Part shown: piece by piece, positions 1 through 9,120 of the stretch
Layout: every line of letters begins with the position of its first letter
How positions within the stretch are numbered: position 1 is the stretch's first letter
Origin: Stentor roeselii
Lineage: Eukaryota > Ciliophora > Heterotrichea > Heterotrichida > Stentoridae
Length of the DNA: 64,000 nt
NCBI GenBank assembly: GCA_006503475.1
Contig: RSEH01000223.1
Location: forward strand, 1-64,000
Direction: 5' to 3'
Position numbers and translations under genes: made by a program
Notes under the pieces: generated by a model
Told to the model about the DNA's origin: nothing
Seen by the model: the letters and a program-made list of their open reading frames with translations, nothing else
Databases searched by the model: none

Positions 1-141
1 ACACCCTGAACGAAAACCTTTCACGATCCTAAAGTCCTTCTTTAATAAAACCCTTCATCATCCAGTTTCAATCTTAAAATCTTCAACTCTTCAAATCTTA
101 AAATCTTAAAATCTTCAAACCAAGACTGATACTTTTTCATA
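1..141. repeat. Left-edge spacer with short direct repeats
   Basis: No gene is supported here. At about positions 69-120 the spacer holds direct repeats of the form ATCTTAAAATCTTCAA, three times with small changes. The stretch is rich in A and C and poor in G on the + strand, like other sequences just upstream of plus-strand starts in this window. It leads into the start codon at 142. Confidence 0.5.
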
Positions 142-2187
142 ATGGACCCAAATTCAGATTCCAACCTCTCCTCAATCGACACTGAAAACAAACTACGCAA
201 GTTTGTATCAGACTTGATTTCTCCTCTAACCTTAAAAGTCTCAGAGCACGAGCAGATCTTAAAAGAATTACAAACCGACATGCGAAGAACAAAGCTAGAC
301 CTGGGAATCCTCGAAAACGAATTCCTTAGAAAAACATCAAGAATGGTTCAAATCGAAGATTTCAACAAGCGAGTCGATTCCTTATCCACTGAGACAAAAT
401 CAAAACAAGACGAGTTGACCTTCGCTCTTTCATCATCAATATTGAAGCAAGAAAGTCAACAAGTGATTATTTCTGACTTACAGTTAAAGTTAAACTCTTT
501 GTCTGAAAGTAACTCGTTCATCTTGCAGACTTTAAGTGAAAATTTCAGCTCACTTCAAGAATTTAAATCAGAAATATCGAAACAGTCACAAAAAGCGATT
601 TTAACAACTAAGTCCTTCATCGACGAACAAGAACTGAAAAATAATTCTTTTTTAGAAAAGATCAACAAACTCAGTATCCGTGTTTCTGACATCAACTCAA
701 AAGGTCTTCCTCATCTTTCAAGTCTCCTCGATGAGAGAAACTTGGAAATCAACACAATGCAGAAAAAAATCGCTGAACTTTTCAAGGACAGGGTGATTTC
801 TTCAGATGTGTTAAAAATCAGGAATAAGTTTGAAGGTGACTTGAAGAAGTTCACTGAAGAAGTTTCAGCGGACTTGGAGAATATCATTACTTTTTTAGAT
901 ACTATGTTGAGAATTGAAATTTCTTGTGGAGTCTCTGATACCCTTCTTAAGGTTCTGGACACAAGACAAATCAAGAAACTTATTCCTGTTGTTCAAACTC
1001 AGTTAAAAGATGAACCGAAAGTTGATATCAATACTCGAAGGATTTCTTTAGATGTGAAATCTGTTCAGCCTCAGCTTTTATACACGAAAACTCAGGTTTC
1101 AACGAAATCTCTGGAAAATTCTCTTGAAGACTATCGGAAAAAAATCGAACGGCAGGAAGAAGAACAAAAAAAAATGATTTTGATGCAAAATATGAAAACT
1201 TTAAAAGTTGAAGAAAAAGTTAAGAGAAAATCTTTGAAAGTCCCTCAAAAAATCGTGGAAAAAGACCAAAACAACGATAAAAGTAATGAAAAAAGTAACG
1301 AAATAAAAATAGAAGAAGAATTTAAACTGAATAATTATGAATCAATTCAAGAAATAGAAGAATCTGCCTGCAAAAGTTCAGTGATGTCTTTAGACATCCA
1401 CAGTTACCAAGAACAAATCGACAAACTATCAGAAAACATGAGAGTCTTCGAAGAAACAGTAAGAAACCACCTCGATTCCTTCACAAAAAACGTGCTTCCA
1501 ACAGTAACCCGACTAGACACCAGTTTAGAAAGCGCGAAAAAAGAGTTTCGAACAAGTAATTTAATATTTTCTGAAGAAATTCACCATCTGCTTAAACTAC
1601 GTTCAAAAGAAATAACAGAACTTCAGTGCAAACATGAATCTCTTTCGAACTACCACAACACCCTGAGTGAAAAAGTGAAAGACTTGGAGCAGGACCTGGA
1701 TCACCTGAAAAAAACAATCAACAAGTCAATAAAATGTCTTCAAATGACCTTCGAACTGATGAATCAAGACGAAATCGACCGTCAATCCCTTCACTTGGCA
1801 GGTTTTCTAGACAAAAAAGAGCAAAAATCCCCTCAAAAGTCTAAAATTTCAGCATCTTTAAAACCCGAGTGTTTATCCTGTTCAGGTAACAGTCTTTTAC
1901 TCTTCTCAGCATTTAAACTAGCCTGTCTAAACTACTACCCATCAGAAGTTAACTTTGAAGGAGAGACCTTTTCAAGGCCAGGTCTTTTATCACGTCTTCA
2001 ATGGCTTTTAAAACACGTTTGGGACTCTTCAGAAGCGATTTTCACAGAAGACTCGATTTTCCGAGCTAAGTCGACAGGAAAGGTGAAAACTGGAAGGCAC
2101 ATCCTTGACGCGTCTTTGACTAAGTCTTCATTTCAAGACTCTCCGAAGAAGCTCGACTTAAAGATCAAGAAATTCAATTTTCATTAA
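142..2187 (+). CDS. Long coiled-coil protein, function unknown
   Basis: This 681-residue protein is not one I recognise. It is acidic and basic in alternation, with long heptad-like stretches at about residues 20-230, 330-385 and 400-580, which predicts a mostly coiled-coil rod. The last 80 residues or so contain a less charged, possibly folded patch with a Cys-Leu-Ser-Cys motif and Trp residues. There is no signal peptide or membrane segment. No intron is needed. The ATG follows CATA. Its stop lies only 6 nt before the start codon of the basal-body gene CEP104 on the same strand, so a structural role in cilia or cortex is a reasonable guess, but that is inference from position and coiled coil only. 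Confidence 0.85.
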   Translation: MDPNSDSNLSSIDTENKLRKFVSDLISPLTLKVSEHEQILKELQTDMRRTKLDLGILENEFLRKTSRMVQIEDFNKRVDSLSTETKSKQDELTFALSSSILKQESQQVIISDLQLKLNSLSESNSFILQTLSENFSSLQEFKSEISKQSQKAILTTKSFIDEQELKNNSFLEKINKLSIRVSDINSKGLPHLSSLLDERNLEINTMQKKIAELFKDRVISSDVLKIRNKFEGDLKKFTEEVSADLENIITFLDTMLRIEISCGVSDTLLKVLDTRQIKKLIPVVQTQLKDEPKVDINTRRISLDVKSVQPQLLYTKTQVSTKSLENSLEDYRKKIERQEEEQKKMILMQNMKTLKVEEKVKRKSLKVPQKIVEKDQNNDKSNEKSNEIKIEEEFKLNNYESIQEIEESACKSSVMSLDIHSYQEQIDKLSENMRVFEETVRNHLDSFTKNVLPTVTRLDTSLESAKKEFRTSNLIFSEEIHHLLKLRSKEITELQCKHESLSNYHNTLSEKVKDLEQDLDHLKKTINKSIKCLQMTFELMNQDEIDRQSLHLAGFLDKKEQKSPQKSKISASLKPECLSCSGNSLLLFSAFKLACLNYYPSEVNFEGETFSRPGLLSRLQWLLKHVWDSSEAIFTEDSIFRAKSTGKVKTGRHILDASLTKSSFQDSPKKLDLKIKKFNFH

Positions 2188-2193
2188 TAAATC

Positions 2194-4611
2194 ATGTCGA
2201 CCTTCGCAAAGCTGAAGTTCTCTGTTCTTTCTTGCACCAGTGAAGATCCGGAGTTCCCTGTCTCTGAACTCATCAAACATGGACCTGCTTGTAGAGGATG
2301 GCAAAGCGCGCGCTTTCAGGACTTTCCTCAAGTTGTTGTTTTTCAGTTTCTTTCACCTGTTCATATCAAACAGTTGCAGTTCTTGTCTCATCCTAGCAAA
2401 ATTGCCTCGAAAATTGAGATTTTCACGTTTTTACCTGAGAATCCTTTTAACTTACCACCTTTGGATCAGTTTAAGTGGAGGAGGCTTGGGTATCTTTCTT
2501 TGGATCCTAATCAGAAATCTGGGTATCAGGCGAGAGAACTTAAGTCAGTGTTCATCGACGCAAAAGCCTACTACTTAAAAATCGCATTACACAAGTGCCA
2601 TGCAAACCAACTCAACATGTTCAACCAGGTGGGCCTGATTGCAATAAACGTACTAGGAGACGAGCTAGACGAAAAGTACACTAAGCGAGAAGACCATTTC
2701 GAAATGGATCCTCAAACAACTGAAAAGTTGAAAATTTTAGTCTCTCTAAAAGAAAAAGCAGTTTCAAACGAAGACTTCGACGAAGCCAAAAAAATCCGAG
2801 AAGCGATTGACAGGTTAAGACTTCTAAGCCAGCAACTTTATCTTTTAGAAGAAAGGAAAAAAACCGCGATCACCAACGAAGACTACGACTCGGCAAAGGT
2901 CTTAAAAAACGAGATCGACCGGATAAGAAATTCAGTTTTGGTTCCTAATGAAAGCTTCAGACCCACCTCAGCTTCTCAGGGAATGACACGACCCGCTTCT
3001 AAACAAATTCCTTATGGAAATAGGGAAGAACAGAGAACTTCTGTTGATAGATTTCCTGCACAACGAAATGATTGGAATAATGGAAGGAATGAATCGGGAA
3101 ATGATAGAAGTGATAGAAATGAATGGATTAATGAAAGAAATGATTGGGGAAATGAAGGGAATGATCGAAGAAATGAGAAATTTGGAGAAAGGGGATTTGA
3201 TAGACCTGGAAATGAGGATAGGCAGAAAAGGGGAGAAAGGAGTGAAAGGAATGAAAGGGTTGAAAGGGTTGAAAGGGATGAAAGAAGGGAAAGTGCGGAA
3301 AGACCGATTAAATCAAATCGGTTTAATTCTTATGATGAACAGGTTATACCTGCTGCCAAGAATTCAAAGCAGATTGAACCGCAAGTTGAGATGGAGGAAG
3401 AAAGACCTACTTCACCTGAAGGTCTTAATCAAGTCAATCGGAGATTAGCTGAGCCCTTCATCCACATCTTAACAGAATACATCTGCAAAAAAATCTTCTC
3501 AAAGTCCTGGCAACTCCGAGAAGAAGGCCTAAGCGAAATCCAAGGCGAGTTAGCCCAAGGAGAAGCTTCCCAGTTATTCTTAGACCTGAACCCTCAGCAA
3601 AAGCTTTCAGGTGCCTTGGCAGCCGTTCGCTTCACAGTGACAGACAAAGTGGCTCAAGTGTCTTTAAAGTCAATGAGCCTGTTAGTCTACAGTCTAAAGT
3701 CCCTAAAGCCTTCAAAAGCCTTCATTCGAGGAGAAGTGGGCGAAAGTATCTCTTTGATTCAAGCAGGTCTTCTGGAAAAGCTCGGAGATGTCAACAGTCG
3801 CGTTCGAGAAACAGCTGAACTCGCATTTTTCACTTTAGGAAAAAGTGAACTTCTTGGAATTCAAAATGCTGTGCAGGTATTGCTTAAGCAAATTAAGGAA
3901 AGGCCACTGCAAGCGAAACAGCTGCAGGGAAGATTGAGTATTTTAGCTCAGATTGTCATGGAGTTTAGAATTGATAATCAAACTGTTCAGGTTAATCCTG
4001 TTGTTGAATATGCTGTACAAGGATATCTTAACCAGAATCAAGAAGTCAAGGCTGCTGCTCAACAGCTCTTAGCGCAGGTCTTTGGGTGCATTGGCTCACG
4101 ACTTGTGCAAATGCTTGGAAATTCTCTAAGACCTGCGCAGCTTGAAGCTCTAATGAAGCAGTTTTCTGATATAGAAATCGGTAATTATCAAGAAACCGCT
4201 CCTAAGTCCAAACCGGTTGTGAATGAACGGCCGATGTGTCGATTTTGTGGACTTTGCCAAGACTCCTTCGCAAGCCAAGACTCTCTTGACTTGCATTATT
4301 GGAAGAATTGCCCTATGCTTGTTGCTTGTCTTCAATGTTCACAAGTTGTTGAGATTCTGCATCTTAATAGTCACATGGTCAGAGAATGCGAACTTAGAGA
4401 ACTTGTTGGCTCTTGTCCTAGATGTAAAGAAGCGATTTTATTGGATGAACTTGATATGCATGTTGATGAAAACGCTTGTCTTCCGTTTAAACCTTTAGCT
4501 AAGGCTAATCGATGTCCCCTGTGCCACGACGATGTCGATGCCGGACCTCAAGGCTGGTTGAAGCACATCTTAACAGAAGGTTGCCCGAACAACGACAGAA
4601 ATCCTTTTTAA
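2194..4611 (+). CDS. CEP104: CEP104 homologue, ciliary tip / microtubule TOG protein
   Basis: The 805-residue product matches the CEP104 family in domain order. Residues 1-160 are the N-terminal jelly-roll-like domain, with the family's pattern of a Trp-arginine turn followed by the RRLGY-SL segment. Residues 170-245 hold two UVR-like helices (EDFDEAKKIREAID and EDYDSAKVLKNEID). Residues 255-385 are a low-complexity Asn/Arg/Glu linker. Residues 417-650 are a helical repeat region matching the TOG domain, which binds tubulin. Residues 675-800 carry the C-terminal Cys/His zinc-finger array. CEP104 is known to act at growing ciliary tips with CP110 and CCDC66-type partners. The start is supported because homology begins at this Met. 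It lies 6 nt after the upstream stop; the convergent casein kinase gene ends 10 nt downstream. Confidence 0.92.
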   Translation: MSTFAKLKFSVLSCTSEDPEFPVSELIKHGPACRGWQSARFQDFPQVVVFQFLSPVHIKQLQFLSHPSKIASKIEIFTFLPENPFNLPPLDQFKWRRLGYLSLDPNQKSGYQARELKSVFIDAKAYYLKIALHKCHANQLNMFNQVGLIAINVLGDELDEKYTKREDHFEMDPQTTEKLKILVSLKEKAVSNEDFDEAKKIREAIDRLRLLSQQLYLLEERKKTAITNEDYDSAKVLKNEIDRIRNSVLVPNESFRPTSASQGMTRPASKQIPYGNREEQRTSVDRFPAQRNDWNNGRNESGNDRSDRNEWINERNDWGNEGNDRRNEKFGERGFDRPGNEDRQKRGERSERNERVERVERDERRESAERPIKSNRFNSYDEQVIPAAKNSKQIEPQVEMEEERPTSPEGLNQVNRRLAEPFIHILTEYICKKIFSKSWQLREEGLSEIQGELAQGEASQLFLDLNPQQKLSGALAAVRFTVTDKVAQVSLKSMSLLVYSLKSLKPSKAFIRGEVGESISLIQAGLLEKLGDVNSRVRETAELAFFTLGKSELLGIQNAVQVLLKQIKERPLQAKQLQGRLSILAQIVMEFRIDNQTVQVNPVVEYAVQGYLNQNQEVKAAAQQLLAQVFGCIGSRLVQMLGNSLRPAQLEALMKQFSDIEIGNYQETAPKSKPVVNERPMCRFCGLCQDSFASQDSLDLHYWKNCPMLVACLQCSQVVEILHLNSHMVRECELRELVGSCPRCKEAILLDELDMHVDENACLPFKPLAKANRCPLCHDDVDAGPQGWLKHILTEGCPNNDRNPF
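3040..3300 (+). repeat. Purine-rich low-complexity tract inside CEP104
   Basis: The coding strand here is almost pure purine, built from degenerate GAAAGG and GAATGG units, with near-tandem GAAAGGGTT copies towards the end. It encodes the Asn/Arg/Glu-rich flexible linker between the UVR-like helices and the TOG domain. Length variation between strains would be expected. Confidence 0.6.
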
Positions 4612-4621
4612 TCTTAATAAA

Positions 4622-5536
4622 TTACTCTTTTTTTTCTTCATCCCTGGAGTTCCAGTCAAAGTTAAAATCATACTGAAATTCAAGACGAGCCATTAAATCC
4701 CTAAACAACTGCCGAGCATAAGCATAATCAGGTTTTTCATCAAACTTCAACCCTCTGGCATATTGAAAGAAAACTTCAAATTCACAAGGAACACCCTGAA
4801 AAAGTGTTCCACGAGTAGTATCGTTTTTGACGTCTAAAATCCTCTGATATTTTTCCTGTTTATTTTCAACAGCAAGTCCTTGCCAAGGCAGACTTCCTTT
4901 AATAAAATAAACCAAAACATAAGCAAGTCCTTCCAAGTCATCCCTTCTTGCCTGTTCAACTCCTAAATGGGTATTAATCGAGGTATACCTTGCAGTGCCA
5001 GTTAAATTTTTCCCTTCTCGATAAGGAATATGCATTTTTGTCTTCGGATCAGTGAATCTTTTCGCCAGTCCAAAGTCAATAAGAAAAACCGTGGTTGCCC
5101 TAGACTTGAGTCCAATTAAGAAATTATCAGGTTTCACATCACGATGAAGATAATTCTTGCTATGCATGTATTCAATTCGACTTATCATCTGATCCGCCAA
5201 CATCAAAACCGTTTTCAATGAAAATCGCCTGCTGCAGATGCTGATCAAGTCTTCCAATGAAGGTCCAAGTAAGTCTAAAACCATGATGTTATAAATCCCT
5301 TCCACTCCGTACCAGTGAATCGATGGAATCCCTGCCCCCCCCTGCAGTTGTCTGTAAATCTTCGACTCAAACAGAAGCTGAGGACGACTGCTTCTCACCT
5401 CTTCTAATTTTATTGCAACTTCTTCCCCTGTCTGTGAGTTGGTCCCGATGAAGATGTCGCCGAATGACCCGTTTCCGATTTTACTTCCAACTCTGTACTT
5501 CCCTGCAATGGTGAGAGTTGAGCTGCGTTCGAACAT
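4622..5536 (-). CDS. Casein kinase 1 (CK1) family Ser/Thr kinase
   Basis: The 304-residue protein is a near-minimal CK1 kinase. The Gly-rich loop [10 protein letters not shown], the VAIK lysine, HRDVKPDN catalytic loop and DFGLA are all present. The CK1 hallmark SINTHLG replaces the usual APE motif. The C-terminal tail after the kinase fold is very short compared with CK1 delta/epsilon. I start it at the ATG at 5536 rather than at more distant in-frame codons, because those would run far into the divergent gene at 5555 and the homology starts here. Only 18 nt separate the two start codons. The product is expected to be an active cytosolic or nuclear kinase; its substrates cannot be read from sequence. 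Confidence 0.95.
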   Translation of the reverse strand: MFERSSTLTIAGKYRVGSKIGNGSFGDIFIGTNSQTGEEVAIKLEEVRSSRPQLLFESKIYRQLQGGAGIPSIHWYGVEGIYNIMVLDLLGPSLEDLISICSRRFSLKTVLMLADQMISRIEYMHSKNYLHRDVKPDNFLIGLKSRATTVFLIDFGLAKRFTDPKTKMHIPYREGKNLTGTARYTSINTHLGVEQARRDDLEGLAYVLVYFIKGSLPWQGLAVENKQEKYQRILDVKNDTTRGTLFQGVPCEFEVFFQYARGLKFDEKPDYAYARQLFRDLMARLEFQYDFNFDWNSRDEEKKE

Positions 5537-5554
5537 ATTCAGACTCGAATATAA
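5537..5554. promoter_or_regulatory. 18-nt bidirectional start region between CK1 and a coiled-coil gene
   Basis: This is the whole spacer between two divergent ATGs. It includes TATAA directly abutting the plus-strand ATG. Any promoter for either gene must lie here or inside the opposite coding region. Confidence 0.5.
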
Positions 5555-6439
5555 ATGGACATCGACTTGTGCGACATTGAGAAAGGACTGGAAGACTTGC
5601 TTAAATTCGCCTTGGCTTTCAATGCTGAACTTGAGGATAATAGTCCTAGCACTGAAGACTCTAAATCTTTTGATGGACTTGAAAGTGAAGAGGTTCAAGA
5701 TCGTCTTAAGGACCTTGTGAATCATTTGATTTACTTTAAAAATCAATATAAACTCACGGATAAAGCAGAACTTGTCATTAGAAATGAACAGTTTGATATG
5801 ATGCTTAGAAAACTTGAAGCGGAAATAAGAAGTCATGTCACTGTCGAGCATCAACTTAAACTTCATATTGAGAACTATGAAAAAGAGATACAGGAACTTG
5901 AAATGACTGAAAAAAATGATAAGAAAAATTTGAAGAAACTTGAAGGAAAGTTCATCGGGAAAAAAAATCTAAAAAATACTGAAGCGGAAAAAATTCGGAA
6001 GGAAATGGAAGAAAAAATCATTGAGTTAACAGAGATTTCAAAGAAAAAAGAAAAAAATTTACATAAAATCGAGTTTGAGAATATAAAGTTAAGGAATTTG
6101 ATTGAAGAAAAGGATAAAGAATGTGATGTGCTTAAGAAGGAAATCATTCGTTTATCCAAGACCAACCCGAAACGAGAACAGTCTGGAAATGAAACTATCA
6201 GGAAAAAAATTGAAGGGGGAAAAGTTAATAATAACTCGAGAGACTTTTCAGAAAGTCGAAATCAACTGGGTAAGTCTATGGATGAAAATTTAGATAGTGA
6301 GCGTCGTGGATCTCCTGGGAAAAAAATAACTAGGTCGAATACCATGGATATTGGAAAGAAACTCAATGCGAAAAATAGCATTTCTGGAAATAAGATATTG
6401 ATGGACAAGTTCTCTGCTCATAAGTCTAAATGTTTATAG
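5555..6439 (+). CDS. Charged coiled-coil protein, function unknown
   Basis: This 294-residue protein is not recognised. Residues 1-75 are acidic and helical; residues 75-200 are a strongly charged Lys/Glu coiled coil; the last 90 residues are Ser/Asn/Arg-rich and likely disordered. There is no membrane segment. The ATG is preceded directly by TATAA, a context shared by many starts here. The gene is divergent from CK1 with an 18-nt spacer, and its TAG stop lies 1 nt from the stop codon of the next gene on the other strand, so the two 3' untranslated regions must overlap. Confidence 0.8.
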   Translation: MDIDLCDIEKGLEDLLKFALAFNAELEDNSPSTEDSKSFDGLESEEVQDRLKDLVNHLIYFKNQYKLTDKAELVIRNEQFDMMLRKLEAEIRSHVTVEHQLKLHIENYEKEIQELEMTEKNDKKNLKKLEGKFIGKKNLKNTEAEKIRKEMEEKIIELTEISKKKEKNLHKIEFENIKLRNLIEEKDKECDVLKKEIIRLSKTNPKREQSGNETIRKKIEGGKVNNNSRDFSESRNQLGKSMDENLDSERRGSPGKKITRSNTMDIGKKLNAKNSISGNKILMDKFSAHKSKCL

Positions 6440-6440
6440 T

Positions 6441-6842
6441 TTAAAGGTCTTTATTTTTTTGGGAATTCTCAGAGAGGAAAAGGTCGTATAAATCTTGCAA
6501 ATTTTTTAAAGTTGGGCAGAGCTGTTCTAGCTTTTCTGAAGATATGAGGAGTACTTCCGAAGCAAGTAAAACCTTTTCAGTCTCAGTCAAGCACAAGTTC
6601 TGATCATCAAAACTTCCCAACTCCCTTAAATTCCCAGGATCCAAAACCGCGAACCTTGCATGAACAGTATTCACCTGATAATTAAAATGTCCAAAGATCT
6701 TAACAAAAACCGCCTCAGGTCCAGGAGAGACCTGAAAACTTCTATTATCCGGTCTAACCTTCGTAACAAGCGGCAAATACCCAAGCCCTTCACATCTCCT
6801 AATCAAAAACCAAGCAACTTTCTTTAAAAACTCTTTTTCCAT
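6441..6842 (-). CDS. Small conserved-looking protein, function unknown
   Basis: The 133-residue product begins with a basic amphipathic helix and contains mixed hydrophobic segments typical of a folded globular protein, including an Asp-Pro-Gly turn and a Leu-rich helix near residues 85-120. I do not recognise the family. It has no signal peptide. Its ATG follows the TAG stop of the upstream minus-strand gene after a single G, in a different frame; a TATAAA lies about 17 nt upstream, inside the last codons of that gene. It is therefore either translated from a two-cistron message or from its own transcript starting in the neighbour. Confidence 0.7.
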   Translation of the reverse strand: MEKEFLKKVAWFLIRRCEGLGYLPLVTKVRPDNRSFQVSPGPEAVFVKIFGHFNYQVNTVHARFAVLDPGNLRELGSFDDQNLCLTETEKVLLASEVLLISSEKLEQLCPTLKNLQDLYDLFLSENSQKNKDL

Positions 6843-6843
6843 C

Positions 6844-7539
6844 CTAATTTACTTTATATTTAAAACTCAAATGATTAGTAGCTTCAGAGTCCACCTCTTC
6901 AGAAGAAGACAAAGGTCTCGCAAGATTCAATCGATCAATCAACTGAAACTGTTCCTTTTCAAGTCTTTCTAAAGCTTTTTCCTTTTCCCTAATCCTTTGA
7001 AATTCTTCAGCGATTTTAAAGCGAGTCTCAGATTTTACCTTGCTGATCCTGTCATCTAGTATTTTTTTTCTTCTTTCTTGGGCGTCGTGAACACTTTTCT
7101 TGACTTGCGAGCTGAGAATTTTTTTCTGTTCGAGTTCTGACCTTTTCATCTCTTTTATCATCTGTTGGTGCTTTTCTCTTTCTTGTTTCAAGGACTGAGC
7201 CTCGTGTTGAGCACGATTTTGAAGAAACTTCGAAATCGTGTCTCGGAAACTTTTGTTTTTTTCTCGATTTTTCTGGGCTTGATGAATTTTTTTCAATGTT
7301 TCTTCTTCTTTTAACTTCAAAAAAGCTTCCTTTTTTGCGATTTTTTCTAGTTTGTTCAGCTGGGCTTCACTGTTAACCTCTGCTAATCGTTTTTTGCGTT
7401 CGGAACTTTTAAGTGCTCGGTTTTCTGCATGTTTTAAGAGAAAGATCTTGTTTTGGAGGGACTGGGCTTCCTTGTCGATGCTTTTTCGTTTGAGTCTAGC
7501 GGCGGTGAGTTCAGTGTAAGGAAGAGGACCTTTTTCCAT
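6844..7539 (-). CDS. Highly charged coiled-coil protein, function unknown
   Basis: The 231-residue protein is one nearly continuous Lys/Glu/Arg/Gln helix (about residues 15-205), followed by a short Ser/Glu-rich tail. Such proteins are common in ciliate basal bodies and axonemes as microtubule-associated components, but the family cannot be named. The start context is AATAATGG. The TAG stop is separated from the next ATG by one base. It is divergent from histone H2B across 188 nt. Confidence 0.75.
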   Translation of the reverse strand: MEKGPLPYTELTAARLKRKSIDKEAQSLQNKIFLLKHAENRALKSSERKKRLAEVNSEAQLNKLEKIAKKEAFLKLKEEETLKKIHQAQKNREKNKSFRDTISKFLQNRAQHEAQSLKQEREKHQQMIKEMKRSELEQKKILSSQVKKSVHDAQERRKKILDDRISKVKSETRFKIAEEFQRIREKEKALERLEKEQFQLIDRLNLARPLSSSEEVDSEATNHLSFKYKVN

Positions 7540-7727
7540 TATTGGACAGTATAATCAAAGCGTTGATAGAAAATTCAAGATTATTGAAAATTTTTTAATG
7601 ATTTCACTTTTTTAGTAAAGACTTTACGTCGAAGGCAGAAGACTTGAAAAATAAAACAATTTCTAAAAAAATAAGAAATTTTTCTATTACTTTTCCACAT
7701 TTGAAAAAAGTATCCATATCTAATAAA

Positions 7728-8090
7728 ATGGCAGGCAGAAACAAAACTAGTTCCAGAGCTCCCCCAGCAAAGGCTCAAAAAGCAGCTTTAGTAGAGAAAA
7801 AGAAAGCGAAAAAACGAGCAGAGACATTTTCCTTATATATCTATAGAGTGTTGAAACAGGTACATCCTGACACAGGTATTTCAAAGCGTTCGATGAATGT
7901 GATGAATTCCTTCATCAACGATATCTTCGAGAAGATCTCACATGAGTCAACGAAACTGCTGAGATACAGCAAAAAGCACACGCTTACCAGCAAAGAAGTC
8001 CAGACAGCTGTCAAGCTGATCTTGCCAGGAGAGCTTTCAAAGCACGCAGTGTCAGAAGGAACGAAGGCGGTGACTAAATTTACTAGTTAA
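7728..8090 (+). CDS. H2B: Histone H2B
   Basis: The 120-residue product has the complete H2B histone fold: the [18 protein letters not shown] alpha-1 region, the central [12 protein letters not shown] helix, the [12 protein letters not shown] segment and the C-terminal helix with GTKAVTKF. The N-terminal tail (about residues 1-30) is Lys/Ala-rich and shorter than in animals. I chose the ATG at 7728 (context TAATAAAATG) rather than an upstream in-frame stretch, because the H2B tail starts here and the upstream stretch is AT-rich noise. No intron is present. It stands alone, without a neighbouring H2A gene. Confidence 0.95.
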   Translation: MAGRNKTSSRAPPAKAQKAALVEKKKAKKRAETFSLYIYRVLKQVHPDTGISKRSMNVMNSFINDIFEKISHESTKLLRYSKKHTLTSKEVQTAVKLILPGELSKHAVSEGTKAVTKFTS

Positions 8091-8103
8091 TAACTCTTCA
8101 AAC

Positions 8104-9069
8104 CTAACTTTGCAAAAAAATGTTTTGTCCGTCAGACCTTCCGATTTTATTGTCCAAGTTGCTGTCAATTTCAAAAAAAATCCAAAGATCAAAAGGAAGA
8201 CTAATCCCAGATACTTCATCTAAAGTTGCGATAACTACAAGTCGATTATCTAAAATGACTAAAGGATATTGAAATTTTTCTGAAGAGAAGTAAACCATTT
8301 TCAGATGTTTTTTGAACTCGGTAACAAAAGAATTCATTTTTCGCTCATTTGAAAAGATGATGATTTTTGATTTCTTCTGGGAAAATAAAGTCATTAACTC
8401 AGTCTGGGTGTTATGTCGAAGTAAGAGGGTTTTATGAGAATATTTGAAATCGAAGATGAATTCGGATTCACTTTTTTTTTGTTTTGTGGTTGATATCGAA
8501 ATGATTTTTGAATTGGGAAACCACCGAACGGTGTTTTTTGATTCTTTTCTTTTTAATAATTACTCTGAAATGCTGTCAAGCACCAAGTACCTCGGTTGAA
8601 TCGTCTTCAATACCGCGAAGTTGCTCGGGGTGGAAAAGATGATGTCTGAAGGCGGGCATAAGAACCTTGCTTCAGGAATATCGCTTTCGGTTGTCAATGC
8701 TTTTTGAATTGAATTAGAAAATTTCAAGTCAATTCGTGAAAAGATGTGTGAAGGACTCACTGTTCTGGAGAATGAGTAAAGGAATGTCGACATGCTTGTA
8801 TTTGGAGATATTAGAAGGTATTTTGATGGAGTCAAGTTGTTTGATTGGCGGGCTATGTAAAGGTTTTCTAGAGATGTTATATCTGGGGATTTTGATGGGT
8901 TCTCTGGAAGAGACTCCAGCAGGGCTTTGAGGTAGGTGAAGGTTCGATGGAGACCGAGCGTTCCGATTATTGAGATGTTTTTACCATCGTTTAAGGCTTT
9001 TTGAAGCTGTTTGGATGGTACTGTTTCTTTGGAGAGGACTGATTTGTAAAGAGATAATTGAGAATTCAT
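8104..9069 (-). CDS. Degenerate DEAD-box helicase-like protein
   Basis: Joining two exons across a 15-nt intron (8549-8563) gives a 316-residue protein with the outline of a DEAD-box helicase core. The motifs have decayed: motif I reads IIGTLGLHRT instead of AxxGxGKT, the DEAD box reads LDSISE, SAT reads STT, and motif VI reads NKIGRSDGQ in place of HRxGRxGR. Motif IV-like KIIIFSN and the motif Ib-like TPS are easier to see. It is shorter than a usual core of about 380 residues. ATP hydrolysis is unlikely; a scaffold or RNA-binding role, or decay, is possible. The reading frame is otherwise open, so it is probably expressed. The start is ATG at 9069, context TTATAAATCCATG. Confidence 0.72.
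8549..8563 (-). other. 15-nt intron
   Basis: Reads GTAATTATTAAAAAG on the minus strand. It contains an in-frame TAA, and removing it restores the helicase-like frame. Confidence 0.85.
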
Positions 9070-9120
9070 GGATTTATAAGGGTTTAAGGGTTTGGGGGTT
9101 ATTCTAATTTATTCATATCA

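Noticed and set aside
1-141. A telomere or chromosome end at the left edge
   Set aside because: The repeats (ATCTTAAAATCTTCAA type) are irregular and not C/A telomeric units.
5537-5866. A 110-residue N-terminal extension of casein kinase 1
   Set aside because: It would overlap the divergent coiled-coil gene, has no kinase similarity, and the CK1 fold starts near the ATG at 5536.
6834-6860. An intron joining the two minus-strand genes at 6441-6842 and 6844-7539
   Set aside because: The available GT...AG pairs are 9 or 20 nt long, or are 15 nt without removing the TAG; none joins the frames.
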